Source of the DNA: Stenopsyche tienmushanensis
Lineage: Eukaryota; Arthropoda; Insecta; Trichoptera; Stenopsychidae
DNA: 64,000 bases
Assembly: GCA_008973525.1 (NCBI GenBank)
Contig: WACJ01000229.1
Span: 248,001 to 312,000 of the forward strand
Direction: 5' to 3'
Positions 35,448 to 48,079 of the stretch are shown here, in pieces. A program made the translations under genes and the position numbers. A model generated the notes under the pieces. The model was not told the origin of the DNA and searched no databases. It worked only from the letters and a program-made list of their open reading frames with translations. Within the stretch, counting starts at the first letter, position 1; each line of letters begins with the position of its first letter.

Positions 35448-36261
35448 TGGGGAATCCAATCCCGGGATCCCGGACAGTTTTAGGTACTTAAGAATCCCGG
35501 GATTAGTAAGCGTAATCACGAAAAATTCGGGATTGAAATTTTTGTCTAACAGAATTCATACATCCTCACCAGCACAATGAAGGCTACTAAATCGAGACAT
35601 TCCCGACGAAATCTGGACGCTTGGAAACAGTGGCGTAACTAATAATTGACGAGCTTAGGCGACGCCTAAAGGCAGTAACTGTCTAATTTATGTATACATA
35701 TATACAGTACATATATGTTTTTCAAATTGTTATATTAACCTTTCCCTACCGGTGATGTATTTACTACACTTCGACTCTAATAATGGGAATATCGATATGA
35801 AATATAATAGATGCGGGGTTCAGATTTTTCTGTATTCCTTCCTAATATAATTACGAACCACATCGAAGTGTTATATCAGTCACAGGAATTTTATCAGTCA
35901 CATTGATGGTACAATACGTAAATGGGGGTTCGCGTGGTCATCAACTCGAACTAGCATTTAAATATGTGATGACGATACCTCCAACGAGTATGGAGGCTGA
36001 GCGTGTATTTTCAGTAGCAAGTTGCCTGACTTCCAAAATCAGATCCCGACTAAATGACGAAACACTCGATGCTTTAATGTTACTTCGGGCATATTTTCAA
36101 AATGAAATATGATTTTTTTAGTTTTTTATTTATCTATTTTTTATATTGAACAAATGGACTTATTAGTAATTTTTGATCAAATTTATCAATGTAATTTTTT
36201 AAAATATTGAAAATCCCAATCCTGGGATCCCGGGATCGAAATTTTGGCTCGGGATTCCCTA
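35448..36261 (+). mobile_element. Complete non-autonomous hAT-B element, 814 bp
   Basis: TGGGGAATCC at the left and GGATTCCCTA at the right give a 10-bp terminal inverted repeat (one mismatch) of the TAGGG type usual in hAT. An exact 8-bp target duplication TCTGTCAG (35440-35447 and 36262-36269) frames it, and removing it restores a continuous family A copy. The middle contains the TTAACCTTTCCCTACCGGTG block, which also forms one end of the piggyBac copy at 54737-56850. This copy defines the family for the window. Confidence 0.93.
35903..36112 (+). pseudogene. hAT transposase C-terminal dimerisation region
   Basis: A frame of 69 codons within the complete hAT-B element reads LELAFKYVMTIPPTSMEAER, VFSVASCLTSKIRSRLND, ETLDALMLLRAYFQ. 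This is the conserved hAT family dimerisation block near the C-terminus of the transposase (P-T-S-x-E-A-E-R-V-F-S and L-D-A-L). The catalytic part is absent, so the element must have moved with a transposase made elsewhere. The apparent start codon is not meaningful. Confidence 0.85.
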
Positions 36262-36659
36262 TCTGTCAGGGCCGTCGCAGCGTGTATGAAGCTTGTACAT
36301 AAATGTTGATAGCATACAATATTCGGTCATTTATTTAAGTAAACCTATACAATACACATGAAATTCACATATAATTATTGGTCGATTAATTTGGATTAAT
36401 TATTTGCGATCCTATGTCGAGTCTGGCTCGACATTTTGTTTCTAAATTTTTTCCCCCATTCAGATTTAAAATCAGAGATACAAAAGAAAGGGGATGTTGC
36501 CTGGATAAATCCTAAAACCATCATACTTACGATATTTTCATAATATTTTTGAAAGATATCTAATTATAAAATATAATGCCTCTGTATAATATATTAGTAT
36601 AATATACAATATATTAGAATTTGGACACAACATTGTGTCTTACCTCTTTAAGGGGTTAA

Positions 36660-38764
36660 CGACAAGACAATATTTTCCGAGTATATTATCTTCATCGACA
36701 TCATTGTCGGCTGTCAATCCATTCAATTGCTTGTGCTTGATCGATAATGGCGGAATGCAATTTTGTCCTATTTATTAACACATTATGACCGAGTTGTTCT
36801 TGCAATGCACATCAATTCATCATCGTCAATGCTGCCATCATTTCAAATGCAAGTAGTTTAGCCTCGGGATGTTTGGCCAAATTTGTGTCAATCGCGTAAA
36901 AATAATATTTTCCCACTGGAGTTTATTTGTTACGCCTGTAGTTTTTAAGGGCTCGTTTGAGAGGCCGACTCCGGTGTGGTCTGGGTCGTAGACAACCATA
37001 ATATACATATATTTATTTTCAATGCACATAAGCACTATTGTCAAGTGTATCCTTTGTGTAAACTACTACCAGGGCCAGGACGGGTCTATCCGTCCCTCAA
37101 ACCTGACGACGCATGTCCTGCTCGTTTTTCAATAATCCTCGCATGCCTGTTTATCGCACACAGTCTCAACAATGGGGATAAAAGGCAGGAATACCACCAG
37201 CTGTTGTCGATGCGTTAGAATTCGAGAAGAACACCTAAGATTTCATTATGGGACGATCTTTTGAATCGAATGGGTCCTAATAGATCTATCGACGCCTACG
37301 AGCGTTGTGCAAGCAAACAGTGCTTCCTGCGATTTGAATAAAAGAGGCAATAAAATTAAAAGCAATAAAAGTCTATGTCTATCTGTCGTAAGATCTCAAT
37401 TTGCTTTTTATGGCGACAGTTAAAAAACGTTGATCATAAACGTCAAAACGCTCGTATCAAATAAAATGTTTTCATAATGGGCATTGTCGAAGGAATTCGA
37501 AGATTCGTCAGTTGATAAATTAACAGTCCATCTGTATTGATACAATCTTGTAAGTGCGCCCTAATGATGGATTTAAGGATTTGAATTTGTTGCTACAATC
37601 GTTCTTTACTGCTGACCACGAATGTAAACATTCTTTCTTAGGATGGAGACTGTTTACGATGAAGGGTTGGCAACCTTCGGCGATTGGCTTTCAAACCGGA
37701 TTTTCAAAATGCTGAATATTCATCGAAGACATAAAAAATTTCAATTCGTCGTATGTTCCTCACTATCGGAGAACGCGCCAGATCATCAATATTCCGACGG
37801 CGTCCCCGGGTGTTAACCCTTCGACGAAAATATTGAATCCACGACTACCTCCTTCGCTAAACTCGCAAATCCCTCTTTAAAAAGCAAACATTTATTTTCG
37901 ACCCACTCGAAAAAAATACGTCCGCACCGTTCGTCTCATAGCGAAAGAAGCACAAAGAGTACCACGTTCGCATACAAAGATTCGATTATGCGTTAAAATA
38001 AATCACACGTCGCTTAAAAAAATAAGGCCGATCGTTTGCACACTGCGAATCGAGCCAAAAACAAGAAGAAAAAAAAGTTGCCGACATCTGAAGAAAAGCA
38101 TGAAAATGGTCGGACTTCTTCACCTGCGTACCCATCGCAAGAAACGAGCTAAACCAAATAAACAGAATCGTTTAAATCCCTCGAGCACAACAAAGTAAAT
38201 CAAAGAATGAACGTTATCCAAATAACACTCAAAAACCATTTTTTCCTAAATCCTCCAAGTGCCCTTTTACCACCAGATTATCTTTAAACTCGATTCAAAT
38301 AACAAAGCCAAATAAATCACGAGGGACGTATAAAAGCGAATTTGACAGATTTAATTTGCGAGAGAAAAAAAAACACATTTGCATTTAATTTTTCAAGCAC
38401 CCGCTGGTAGGGTATTTCGTACACTTTTCTAACAGGGATGAGACTTGACCAATCATGATCCGCTTGAGTTTTCCATCGATTTCAGACTTGAATGGGGCAT
38501 TAGATTAGCATATGTAAATGATTCGATTCGAAGCACGGAATCTGTTCGAATATCTAGACTTGAGACCTTTGAATTAATTCGGTCCTTGGCACACGGGGTC
38601 GATTAAGCGATGAAATCAATACTCATTGTGTTGTAGAAATGTCCGGGAAAAGGGCCATCGGAAGAAACGTGCTATGGTTTGATGGTTTTAATATAATCCT
38701 AAATATTTGGAATACAAAAAATCTTCAGAAGTCCGGCTGAAAATTCTTAGCTCCTAGGAAAAGT
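36660..38764. other. No recognisable feature
   Basis: Frames at 36838-37218 overlap on both strands and have no motif. The rest is AT-rich with no shared repeats. Confidence 0.4.
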
Positions 38765-38893
38765 TGGTTTTATGCATTTTATCCATTTATTAATGTAAAC
38801 TGTTAGCTAAAATATTGCGCTGTTTGTGTAATATATATTAAAATAGGCTTCCTACTGATGTAGTGGTTGCTTTATGCTACATTTAGACAGATC
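38765..38893 (+). repeat. Family C repeat, copy 2
   Basis: AAACTGTTAGCTAAAATATT, CTGTTTGTGTAATATATATT and GTAGTGGTTGCTTTATGCTA correspond to blocks in the copies at 46578 and 59470. Confidence 0.65.
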
Positions 38894-38895
38894 AT

Positions 38896-39166
38896 CCTGA
38901 AAAATTCTTGATTAAAATTTCTATCTAGCACGATGAAGGCTACAAAATCGAGACATGTCCGCCGAAATATGGACGCTTGGAAACAGTGGCGTAATTACTA
39001 ATTGGCGAGAGCTTAGGCGACACCAGTAACTGTTTAATCTATGTATACATGTATAGAGTACATATATGTTTTTTATTGTTATATTAACCTTTCCCTACCG
39101 GTGATGTATTTACTACACATCGACTCTAATAATGGGAATATCGATATGAAATATAATAAATAGTAA
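38896..39166 (+). repeat. hAT-B partial copy
   Basis: From ATTCTTGATTAAAATTTCTA to ATATCGATATGAAATATAAT with the CCGGTGATGTATTTACTACA block. There are several small deletions and no coding remnant. Confidence 0.75.
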
Positions 39167-40998
39167 GAAATTGCTTTTTAAAATTTCGCTCGGGAGATGA
39201 GACTCTGAAAGCTGAACCAAGGGCGGGTTGCCCTTTGGACATTTTGAAGTTACCATTAAAACAGGAGAAAGTTATCACTAATAATGATGAATATGTAATA
39301 GAGTAATATTGCTTTATTTTGTTAACGCTAAATGTTTGAAAAAAAAATCGGCAATTATTTATGACTCAACCTAATACAAGCATATTTTCCTTTTTAGAGG
39401 TTTTAATTAATTACAATGATTCAATAAAGGCGTTATAAACTATTTCGTATGCTGCAAAGCTTTCTTTGATTTTAAAGAACTAAAAATGATCTCAATGAAG
39501 TTCAAATGATTTATTGCTCACCGGCTTCAAAGAAAGTTGATTTATGATACAAAGAGCAAATAACAGCCACACACAGTCGGCATACCAATCAAGCGGAAAT
39601 TCGCATGATCTGGATTTAGCACAGATGTAAATAGAGTACAATGGTCAAGTCATGTTTGGCATCGCGTGTAAATAGTCCAAAAGTTATAAATGTATATTAT
39701 TTACCATAGAGGGTCTTTCAACTCGATTCCATTCGGACTGTTCTATTTCTAAATAAGAATATTCGCTCGAACAGCGACGGAATTGTGTTGAAACAGTCTT
39801 TTTGCTTCCGTTCCCTACCCAAGTGTTGACAAGCCGAAGGAAACGATTATGGTTTATTTATACGAAAGAGAGTACGGGAGGTGCCGAGCGAATTATACCC
39901 GCGTTGAAACTACAATCCAGAGCTCGTCGACGAGATGAACATTAACAATAAGGGAACTATTCACGGAATTGATGAAGTCGTTTAGTATACACAACAGCGA
40001 CGCCACAGCGATGCATTTATGAGAGAGATTTGATCAATTCGGCGATGCTGTGTACTATCAATAAAACCATAAATGGCTCAATCACAAAAAATGCTTGTAG
40101 CAATTTGCTCTTACACATGAGAGTTCATCAATAAGAGGCGGTTGACTTCCCACGTCGAGTGATATTCTAGAAGCACTCCCAAATTAATTTTCGGACCCTC
40201 TTAACACCTGCGCCCCGGGCACCCCCCTTCGGGCTCGCCCATTTACATAAATGGTAGTTGCGGAAGAAAGGCGATCAGCCGAACATATCCCGTGGCGATT
40301 TTAATACAAAAAGAAACTCTTGCATTAAATCAACGCCATTAAAACTTTATAGCCGCCAAATAAACGGTAGACGGTTAATTGAGTTTCACTGAAAACAATA
40401 ACTAATCGAATTACTCCCACGCGGCCGAAGTAACTTTTCTTTTGTTCAAGTCTATCCCAAAGAAAAAAATGCTATTTCGAGCTTTTAATGGACGATTCGA
40501 CTATCGATTTCTTATTTAACTGCCATAGCTATTAATACAACAAACGATGATGATGATATATTGGGCAATTAATTCTATTATGGTAAATACGCTTTTCCTA
40601 TTTTTATTTATACACTAATCAATAAAGCGCTTGCTAGCCAACCCCCTATATATGTAATTTTAGCTAAGCTTTAGATCATTGCAATGGATTTAGAATTTGA
40701 TCAAAAATGAAGACTGCGATGATCCAAAATTCAGAAGATAATACATATAGATATAAACGATGACATTGTTATAAATTTAACCCTCCAAAGCACAAAGAAA
40801 GGTCTAGACTTCTAGGCCAAACACGTAGATTTATATCTTTTAACACACTTCCGCCGAGATAAGAAGTACTACGTTTTTCCTTGATTAAAACTGTAATGCG
40901 AAATCAATATTACTGTGTCATATTGATTTAACACAGTGTTGTGGTACATCTTCAGATGGGTATTGCCACGAAAGGTATAATATATCTTTCCATAATAT
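39167..40998. other. No recognisable feature
   Basis: AT-rich sequence, no long frames, no shared repeats noticed. Confidence 0.4.
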
Positions 40999-41112
40999 CG
41001 ACTGTGTTTATTTATTTATGTACAAGCTTCATACACGCTGCGACGGTCTTGACAGATAAACGGCGGACATACAAATATAGCATCTAAGTTTATGATGATT
41101 TTAAATTAGCAT
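40999..41112 (+). repeat. Family A repeat, copy 9 (right half)
   Basis: TCGACTGTGTTTATTTATTT to TTTATGATGATTTTAAATTA. It is followed directly by the reverse-transcriptase fragment, so the non-LTR element probably landed in it or was captured beside it. Confidence 0.75.
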
Positions 41113-42195
41113 TGGTGGGCAATGATTATCGTCAAATTGGGTAAATACAAGATCCCTAATAACATAATTAAATTAATACGAAGCTACTTTGATAATAGGA
41201 TTGTTTTTGCACCGGCTGGAAGTGAGCTAATCATTTGCTCTCTGACGATGGGATGTCCACAGGGATCTGTTCTGGGGTCCATGCTCTGGAACATCCTGCT
41301 TGATGATGCCTTTGACTTGGCACTCTTGCAGGATTGCTTATTAGCAGCATATGCTGATGACCCTACTCTCACAACATGCGGGGATTCAAGATCAGAACTG
41401 GAGGAAAGAACAAATACAACCTTAAGGATACTTTGGACATGGAGTCGGACTAATAAACTTTATTTTGCAGCATCAAAATCAAAAGCAGTTATGCTCAAAG
41501 GTAAACTCATCCACGCATTTGGCTGGGTGAAGACCGTATAGTTTTTGATAAAAACGTCGTCTATCTGGACGTAACCATTTCTGAGGGATGCAGATTCAGA
41601 GAAAACATTAAAATTGCAACCGGCAAAGCGACTGAGGCTTTTGGCAAAATGTCCAGACTGGTGGGTACTGATTGGGATTTTCTGGGCAGACACCTCAGAA
41701 TTGCCTATGAAGCCATCTATGAGAGTATTGCCACATACGGAGCAAGAGCATGGGTGGGTAGGTTTGCTGCTACAGACAGCCTCCCTGTCCTTGCAGGGAT
41801 CATATCGCTAGATCTAAAAGTGCAAATAAAGGCAGTGAAGCACCTTAAAAAAACACGTAGAATAATTAAAGTTGGTAACTCCACTCCATCAGCTGAGGAA
41901 GCAGATGGTATTCTTACGGATCCTATTGCCACCTAGGCTAGAAACGCGGAAATTGCCAATTGGGAAAACAGTTGGTCTGAGACGCCTCAAGCTAAAATGT
42001 TTTGTGGCATGCCTGGCAAAATTGAACTAAAAGATAGTTCGGACTTTGTTTGCGGGGATCCTTTCATGGACGCGGATCGCGTTCTGCGGTCTTGTTTGGG
42101 CATGTATCAGAGGTCCTTTTTCTGGACCTCTTGGCCACAGGGACTTGGTGGCCAGCCCCGGTGCCTTTTCGGCAGCTTTGTAGATTTTAATTTAA
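41113..42195 (+). pseudogene. R1-like non-LTR retrotransposon, RT and C-terminal part
   Basis: The first open stretch, 41122-41541, contains KIPNNIIKLIRSYFDNR, MGCPQGSVLGSMLWNILLDD and LLAAYADDPTLTT, the RT palm blocks including the YADD catalytic box. A frameshift at about 41530 leads to YLDVTISEGCRFRENIKIAT, AYEAIYESIATYGARAW, the thumb and connection region of R1-clade elements. A stop at 41935-41937 (TAG) precedes ARNAEIANWENSWSETPQ and a final region near 42155. Endonuclease and 5' half are missing (5' truncation), and no poly(A) tail is visible. It is non-functional. Confidence 0.85.
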
Positions 42196-43093
42196 AGTCG
42201 ATATGTACAATTATATGTGCTTTTGCTAATTATCATATAATTATGTTGAAAGTTTGGTAGACTGTGACTTTCTTGATTTACTAATATATAAACACTGACC
42301 GAAACAAAAAAATAGCATATGTAGAAACGAGTGCAAAATTTCGATTGATGCTTCCCGTACTATAAAGCACATTAATTCATTCAGCATATAGACGATGAAG
42401 AGCCATCGAATGAAAGAAGCAATAAATTTAAGAATAAGCTTCATACGATGAAATATAAAAAGATCTCAAAATGCAATTGATTTTTTGCAAAGATTTCAAC
42501 ATGTTGGGCGAAGAAAGCTTCTAAAAGGAGAATATTTCGCCATTAATAAAAACGCCCTCGTTTAATGATGATTAGCAGTGATGACGAGGAAAATCTTATG
42601 CAATGCTTTCGCTCATCATTGTTTCAATAAACATATTTTACCTGGATATAAAATGAAAATATTACATTTGGAATCTAGCCCAATTTTGTATTGGTTCTGT
42701 GTTTCTTACGCTTGCTTAAAATAGACAAATCCAAATGTAAACATTTATGCTAAAAAAGACGTTGTTGCGGAGTTGCGTTGCGCCAATTGGTCCGGTGTGG
42801 ACGCATCTGCGTCGAACGTGTGAACCGAATATCTGTAATAATGAGCACTGCGGCTATTTCAACACATTAAGTCCGGACATTAAAAAAACGGACAGAGTGG
42901 TGTGTGTGTGTGTGCGCGCATTCAGAAATTAATTAATAAACTATATGCTCAGTGGGAAAGTATGTAATAAAGTGAGCAATTACGTTAATGGGTTAAAGTC
43001 AAAAGCTCGGCATAATACGAAATGAATGGACGAATTATCCTTTTAAGCTTACGTGAAATATTCCATATGCTCAATTAACACGGCCTCGGATCA
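42196..43093. other. No recognisable feature
   Basis: Includes a short GT-rich run (GTGTGTGTGTGTGCGCGC at about 42902). No frames or shared repeats of note. Confidence 0.4.
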
Positions 43094-43400
43094 GGTAAAA
43101 CAAGAGGTATAATTAACGTCTACCGGGCCGTAATGGATCTATTGTGTGGGCCTTAAGAAATGCATTCGAATGCAAAAAGACGCACCATCTGCAGCCAGGG
43201 ATGAACAGCGCGAAAAGCGCGACACGCAACGCGAAAAAAATGCATTGATGCGAGCCTGCATTCTAAAAGAACATTGTTCCGATGAATTCGGGCTTCATTT
43301 AACACGAGCGATTTTTTCGTCCAGATTAGTCGACCGATGGTATTACCTGTGGTCAGGTGAGACAAGTGGAATAATTAACGTCTGCTCTCCATAATGGATA
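43094..43400 (+). repeat. Diverged 48-bp direct repeats
   Basis: TCAGGTAAAACAAGAGGTATAATTAACGTC.. at about 43094 and TCAGGTGAGACAAGTGGAATAATTAACGTC.. at about 43352 share about 80% identity over about 48 bp, ending in TAATGGAT in both. The 210 bp between holds overlapping frames of no known type. The repeat units resemble splice-donor-like GGTAAA/GGTGAG sites, but nothing supports that use. Confidence 0.45.
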
Positions 43401-44029
43401 TCTATGTACGCGTACGTGCCGAGAATTTGATGTAAAAACGAGACGAGTCTCAAACACGTTTATTTACCGATGAAATTCTTTTAATATTACCAAACAACGA
43501 CGTCTAGATTGACTGATTAAATAACATTCAATACGATACACGAATTCGAAAAAAATTTAGTTCACCGACTTTAATGAGTTATTAACGAAATTCAAAGCGT
43601 TCTCGATCGAGTCGCGCTTACTCAAAAATATTAAATAATTTTATATTGAATTAGTAATGCCATAATAAGAGACTCGGAACAAGTTTCCTTGGATAAACTT
43701 CAAACGAAGAAAATCTTAATTGCCTGAGAACTTTATCGCTAATGAAGCAAGTTGTGTCTAATAGTTAAAGTTGTAGAACGAAATCAACATTTACGATCCA
43801 ATTGAAAGCCTAGTTAATTATGTTAGTAAATTTGGACTTCCAAATGAAGCTAATTAAAAAAATTAATGCAAGAGAATGAGATAAAACTTGCGTAATTATC
43901 ATCCAAGGAAAACTCGAACATCAAAAAAAGAAGCCATAATCTGCGATATTTAATGCCATTTTCACTAAAATAAGGAACAACACACCCCCAATGTGTTAAT
44001 TTTATTTATACATTGCGGATTCCGGATAT
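43401..44029. other. No recognisable feature
   Basis: AT-rich sequence without frames. Confidence 0.4.
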
Positions 44030-44306
44030 ACAGTACATATATGTTATTCAAATTGTTATATTAACGTTTCCCTACCGGTGATGTATTTACTACACATCGA
44101 CTCTAATAATGGTAATATCGATATGAAATATAATAGATACGGGGTTCAGAATTTTTATATTCCTCCGTAATATGATTACGAATCATATCAATATATTATA
44201 GTATATAAGTATTCGCCTGCAGCGACGGAAATAAATAATTTGTCGGGAAATCGGGAATTTTGCGAGTTTTAGTCCGCGTTCATTCAGCAGAAAGGAATTT
44301 TATCAT
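44030..44306 (+). repeat. hAT-B partial copy
   Basis: CAGTACATATATGTTATTCA to AGCAGAAAGGAATTTTATCA, including CCGGTGATGTATTTACTACA and AATAAATAATTTGTCGGGAA. The coding remnant and both termini are missing. Confidence 0.75.
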
Positions 44307-44934
44307 ATATAATAATAAAAAAATAAAGATGCGCCTTAAAATGCGTAATTTCTAATAACTCTGACAAAATTTGCACATAATTTTATTCGTCAGAATCAGA
44401 TTTAGATACGAGGGTGGGATTTGATGGTCCATAAACAGAGCTACAAATTTTTTTGCTCATTTTATTGCTTGTTTGTACTAAACAAGAAATATTTTCTCCA
44501 TTTCCATCAACCAGTGCTAATTCTATCAATTCAACGATTTGTGCATGCATTTAACTATGTACTTTCAAACTCATAAACATATGAGAAGTGAAATGAAACT
44601 CTCAACGTTAGAAACTTTTATCGAAACGTAATAGAAAAGTATACGGATCAACTATTTTGATTTTACTGTAAAATATAACATGGAATATACAGTGTCCTTC
44701 CTTTTTTCGCCAGGATACGGATCGTATGGTAATGATGATATCTTAAAATCGCATTCCAAACACGTAATACCGTATTCATAAATTTATTGCCTGACAAATG
44801 CTTCCTGAATATCGACATAAACATATTAATATTTATAATGCCACTCTAGTAATAAAATAAAATGGTTGGCATAAGAGGGAGAGCTAAATATTAAACCTTT
44901 GAAAAGTGAGCTAATTCAAAATTTTCATAAATTT
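44307..44934. other. No recognisable feature
   Basis: AT-rich sequence, nothing assigned. Confidence 0.4.
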
Positions 44935-45065
44935 AGATGCTATATTTGTATGTCCGTCGCTTATCTATCAGGACCGTCGCAGCATGTATGAAGCTTGTAC
45001 ATAAATACATAAAGTATACACTTGAAATCGATTCATTATATCATTTGTATATTATTATTAGTCCA
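44935..45065 (-). repeat. Family A repeat, copy 10 (inverted)
   Basis: TTTAGATGCTATATTTGTAT, TATCTATCAGGACCGTCGCA and GAAATCGATTCATTATATCA are inverted family A blocks. Its left part is lost. Confidence 0.7.
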
Positions 45066-46577
45066 TAAATTTGACATCATGAATCGATCACCAAAGCCAC
45101 GCATATGAGCTTCGACACGTTCATCCCAGTGGCCCGCAGAGTGAGCGTTCAAAATTGAAAGCTCGAGTCGTTTGAATGATTTTTATCATAGACTGGGATG
45201 CCTTTATCATTCCATTATGCAATCGGCGATTCTGTCCAGCCAGAAACGGCGACTATCTCCCGTTGTGCATCGGCAAGACATGAAAGGTAATAAAGTCACG
45301 TCACGTACAATGTCCAGTCGAGTGACAGCCATCCGAAGATATATTCATCGGAGGTACGACGACATATTCACACAATGCAAAAACAGAATCCAAGCACATG
45401 CTGCATCTCATCCATACGACCATTAACAATTTGGGAGGTCCAAAGACGCATCGTGTAAAGATATGAATCCAAGCCTTTTGCTAAATGTTTCAATTGACGT
45501 CTTAGTACACAATGAGGATGATCGACGATGCGAGATTTCACGAAGAGCTTCAAAGACCATTTTTCATCATTGTACAGCAATATAATTTCAAATCTAGCAC
45601 GCTCGATAGATATGTAAACTTTAAGATAAATAGTCTAGGTTAATTAGCTATATTAAAATGTAAATTCGAAACGCTCTCTATCAGACGAACATCTCGGCAT
45701 ACAGAGAAAGGTTCATCCATTTCATACACGAGATGAGTTTCGAGTTATTCGAGACACGTTAATAAACGAAATTTTCCTCTTAATTATAATCGACATTTCG
45801 AGACAATATTTATTAAGATAAAATCCGTGTACGGAGCACGTCTTTAATTAATAAGCCGTGAAGGACAAACGAGTATTTTATCCGACAAGCATTCAATTCA
45901 GATCTGGTCGAACGTCTTGAGGAGTTGATCCCTTGGTACATTTATGGATGACGTCCATTCTGTCACCTTCGATGCACGCAATAAGCGACTCGTTTTTTAA
46001 CGGCGCCAGTTTCAAACGATGCTATCGGAGTCATTTTAATCAATCCGAAAGCGAGCACCAAGACGTGATTAACATTCGATCAGGAATGTAAAAAAGCTCC
46101 GACGGATCTGCGAACGTACACAACGTGAAGAGCTGAATCGTAGCAAATGAGAGCTTAAATAAATTCAAAATATTGCGTGCCACACGCATTTAAAATATTA
46201 TACAACATTGCGTTTTGCTTGTCTTCCAATGTGGCATTCCACGAATTCGGGAAATACTCGACAAAAAAAAAAACACATAAATCAAAAGCCCGCATGAATT
46301 AAATCTGTATTAAGATCGCCAAGGGATGATTTTAAAAGCTCTAATGCGTGAATCGATTGACCTTTACCCTAATTCATGCTTCGAAAGCCCAAACAAACGA
46401 AAATATTAGGTTGTAACGTATCAAACTGCCGAATTTCAATCAGGCAGAAGTCGATCGCAATTGAGAGCGGTTCTGTGCAATTTAATATTCATTTTCGGAT
46501 TTGTTCGGAAATTTTACTGTCAGCTCTGTGCAGCATTTTGCATGATACATTTCTTAGTTCCTAATAAAATTTGATTT
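45066..46577. other. No confident gene
   Basis: Frames at 45172-45426 (+) and 45368-45580 (-) overlap and resemble nothing known. The rest is AT-rich. Confidence 0.35.
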
Positions 46578-46755
46578 TATGCATTGGTTTATGTCCACTT
46601 GTTAACGGAAATTGTTGGCTTTGTTTGTGTAGTATATAATAAAATAGGCACGCTACTGGTCTAGAGGTTGAATGTATACTTTAATTGAGACTTGATGGTA
46701 TTTTTCTTTGCTGTTTATTCGCTTTCTTCTCTGCGACTCTCTGTGCCTGTCTTTT

Positions 46756-47891
46756 CCGAGTGGGTGTTAGATTCCACGATGCCCACCCATAAAACCCCAG
46801 GGGGGGGGGGGAGCCAACCCTATGCCCATGAAATGTGGAGTAGACGTATGCGAAAGTAACCTCGTTGGTATGTTCATCAAACGCTGAATTGAGTACGCAG
46901 GTCACCCTGTGCCGCCTACCCACTAAAGGGGTGTATCCTCAACCATGAATTACCTTATAGCATAACCTTAGTCTTTCCTCCTCCACCGCATCTTCGGGTG
47001 CACTTGGTCTGAAGCTGGTCTTTCCCGCGGAAACCTCGCCTCCTCTGGAGTGCGTGGAGCAAAAGGGGTGGGGACCTGGACGCTCCGCGCGTCGGGCTAA
47101 ATGATAAGTGGATCTCTTTGTGTGTTTAGCCCTGGGTGGTCAACGAACATGACCAGAAACTGAGGGAAGCTTGGTAACGGAGATGGGATCAGTCCAGCAA
47201 GGGAAGATGGACCCATCGACTTATTCCGGTCATAAGTCGGTGGAGGGCCCGAGAACACGGCGAAACAACCTACCGCTTGACGCAGGCGCTCACTGGGCAC
47301 GGATGCTTTGGTGTGTACCTGAAGCGGATTGGCAAAGAACCATCCGCTACGTGCCAACACTGCCAAGCGGAGGTCGACGACGCAGAACACACCATCATTG
47401 GCTGTGAGGCTTGGGTACCCCAGAGAAAACTGCTGAAACAAGCACTCGAGGTGGCCGAGCTCAACGTTGACAACATGGTCCACAGCATGATGGAAAGCAA
47501 GAGGAACTGGGACCTTTGGCGCGAATACGTAGAAGAGATACTCAGCGTCAAAGAGGGCAGTGAAAGAGAGAGACGCAGAGCGCAACAGCCTCTCCAACAA
47601 TAGAATAGGGCCAATCACTTAAGGTCAGACTACCTGACCTCCTGAAGCAATGTGGAAAACAATACCAGGAGGACAGAGAAGGACAAGGGGGGGTTTAGTG
47701 GGTAAGGCACGATCGATTAATCGTGAATCCCACACTACCCAGTTTTAGTGGGTGTCTTGCGAAGATTTTCTCGCCCACAGAAAAAAAAAGCCCTGGGTAA
47801 CCCAGAACAGATCACACAGCAGCGCAGGAAATGGGTTCGATTGATAATGAACCCCCAATCTAGTCAGTCGCTGTCTGTCTGTCGCCGTGTA
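46756..47891 (+). mobile_element. Short R1-like non-LTR element, internally deleted or truncated
   Basis: 1136 bp flanked by a 10-bp direct repeat CCTGTCTTTT (46746-46755, 47892-47901), more GC-rich than its surroundings. The 3' part encodes the R1-type C-terminus (about 47215-47606). The first 450 bp has no RT-like frame and includes a run of 13 G at about 46801. Short CCCAC/GTGGG-rich blocks such as TTTAGTGGGT occur near both ends. This suggests a 5' segment joined to a 3' segment rather than a simple 5' truncation; that is inference. Confidence 0.65.
47215..47606 (+). pseudogene. R1-like ORF2 C-terminus with CCHC motif
   Basis: The frame reads LIPVISRWRAREHGETTYRL, TQALTGHGCFGVYLKRIGKE and CQHCQAEVDDAEHTIIGC, then a charged tail to the stop at about 47604-47606. 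TQxLTGHGCFGxYLxRIG followed by CxxCxxxxDxxxHxxxxC is the standard end of R1-clade ORF2 proteins. The tail is intact, but no RT or endonuclease precedes it. Minus-strand frames over the same bases are shadows. Confidence 0.85.
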
Positions 47892-48079
47892 CCTGTCTTT
47901 TTCTCTATTTCACTTTTCACACAGTAGACATTGTTAGTGCTACTTCGGATTCCGGGCCTCGCAATATTTGGGGCCTCAACTTGACAACTCAATATGTTAG
48001 ACAAAAATGTTGAGGAAAGCAACGCGGAACGATATTTAAAATTTTAGGATAGCAGATTTTATTTTCTTCTCCACAACCA

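Larger units (their letters stand above)
35366..36659 (-). repeat. Family A repeat, copy 8, split by complete hAT-B
   Basis: Inverted family A occurs at 35366-35447 (ending CATCTGTCAG) and resumes at 36262 with TCTGTCAGGGCCGTCGCAGC, running to ACAACATTGTGTCTTACCTC and TTTAAGGGGTTAA at 36659. An AT-rich stretch at about 36400-36610 replaces the family middle. Confidence 0.8.
46578..48068 (+). repeat. Family C repeat, copy 3, split by an R1-like insertion
   Basis: 46578-46755 holds the TTGTGTAGTATATAATAAAATAGG and GCTGTTTATTCGCTTTCTTC blocks and ends CCTGTCTTTT. 47892-48068 resumes with CCTGTCTTTT, then CTCTATTTCACTTTTCAC, matching the uninterrupted copy near 22340-22370. Confidence 0.65.

Noticed and set aside
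41184..41693. Minus-strand frames across the RT fragment
   Set aside because: They lie opposite the RT blocks GCPQGSVLG and YADD and have no motif of their own.
46801..46813. Run of 13 G as a functional signal
   Set aside because: Probably a homopolymer in the 5' part of the R1-like insertion or a sequencing length error; nothing else supports a role.
47097..47618. 173-codon minus-strand frame
   Set aside because: It is the shadow of the R1-like C-terminus, whose plus-strand motifs (LTGHGCFG, CCHC) are clear.
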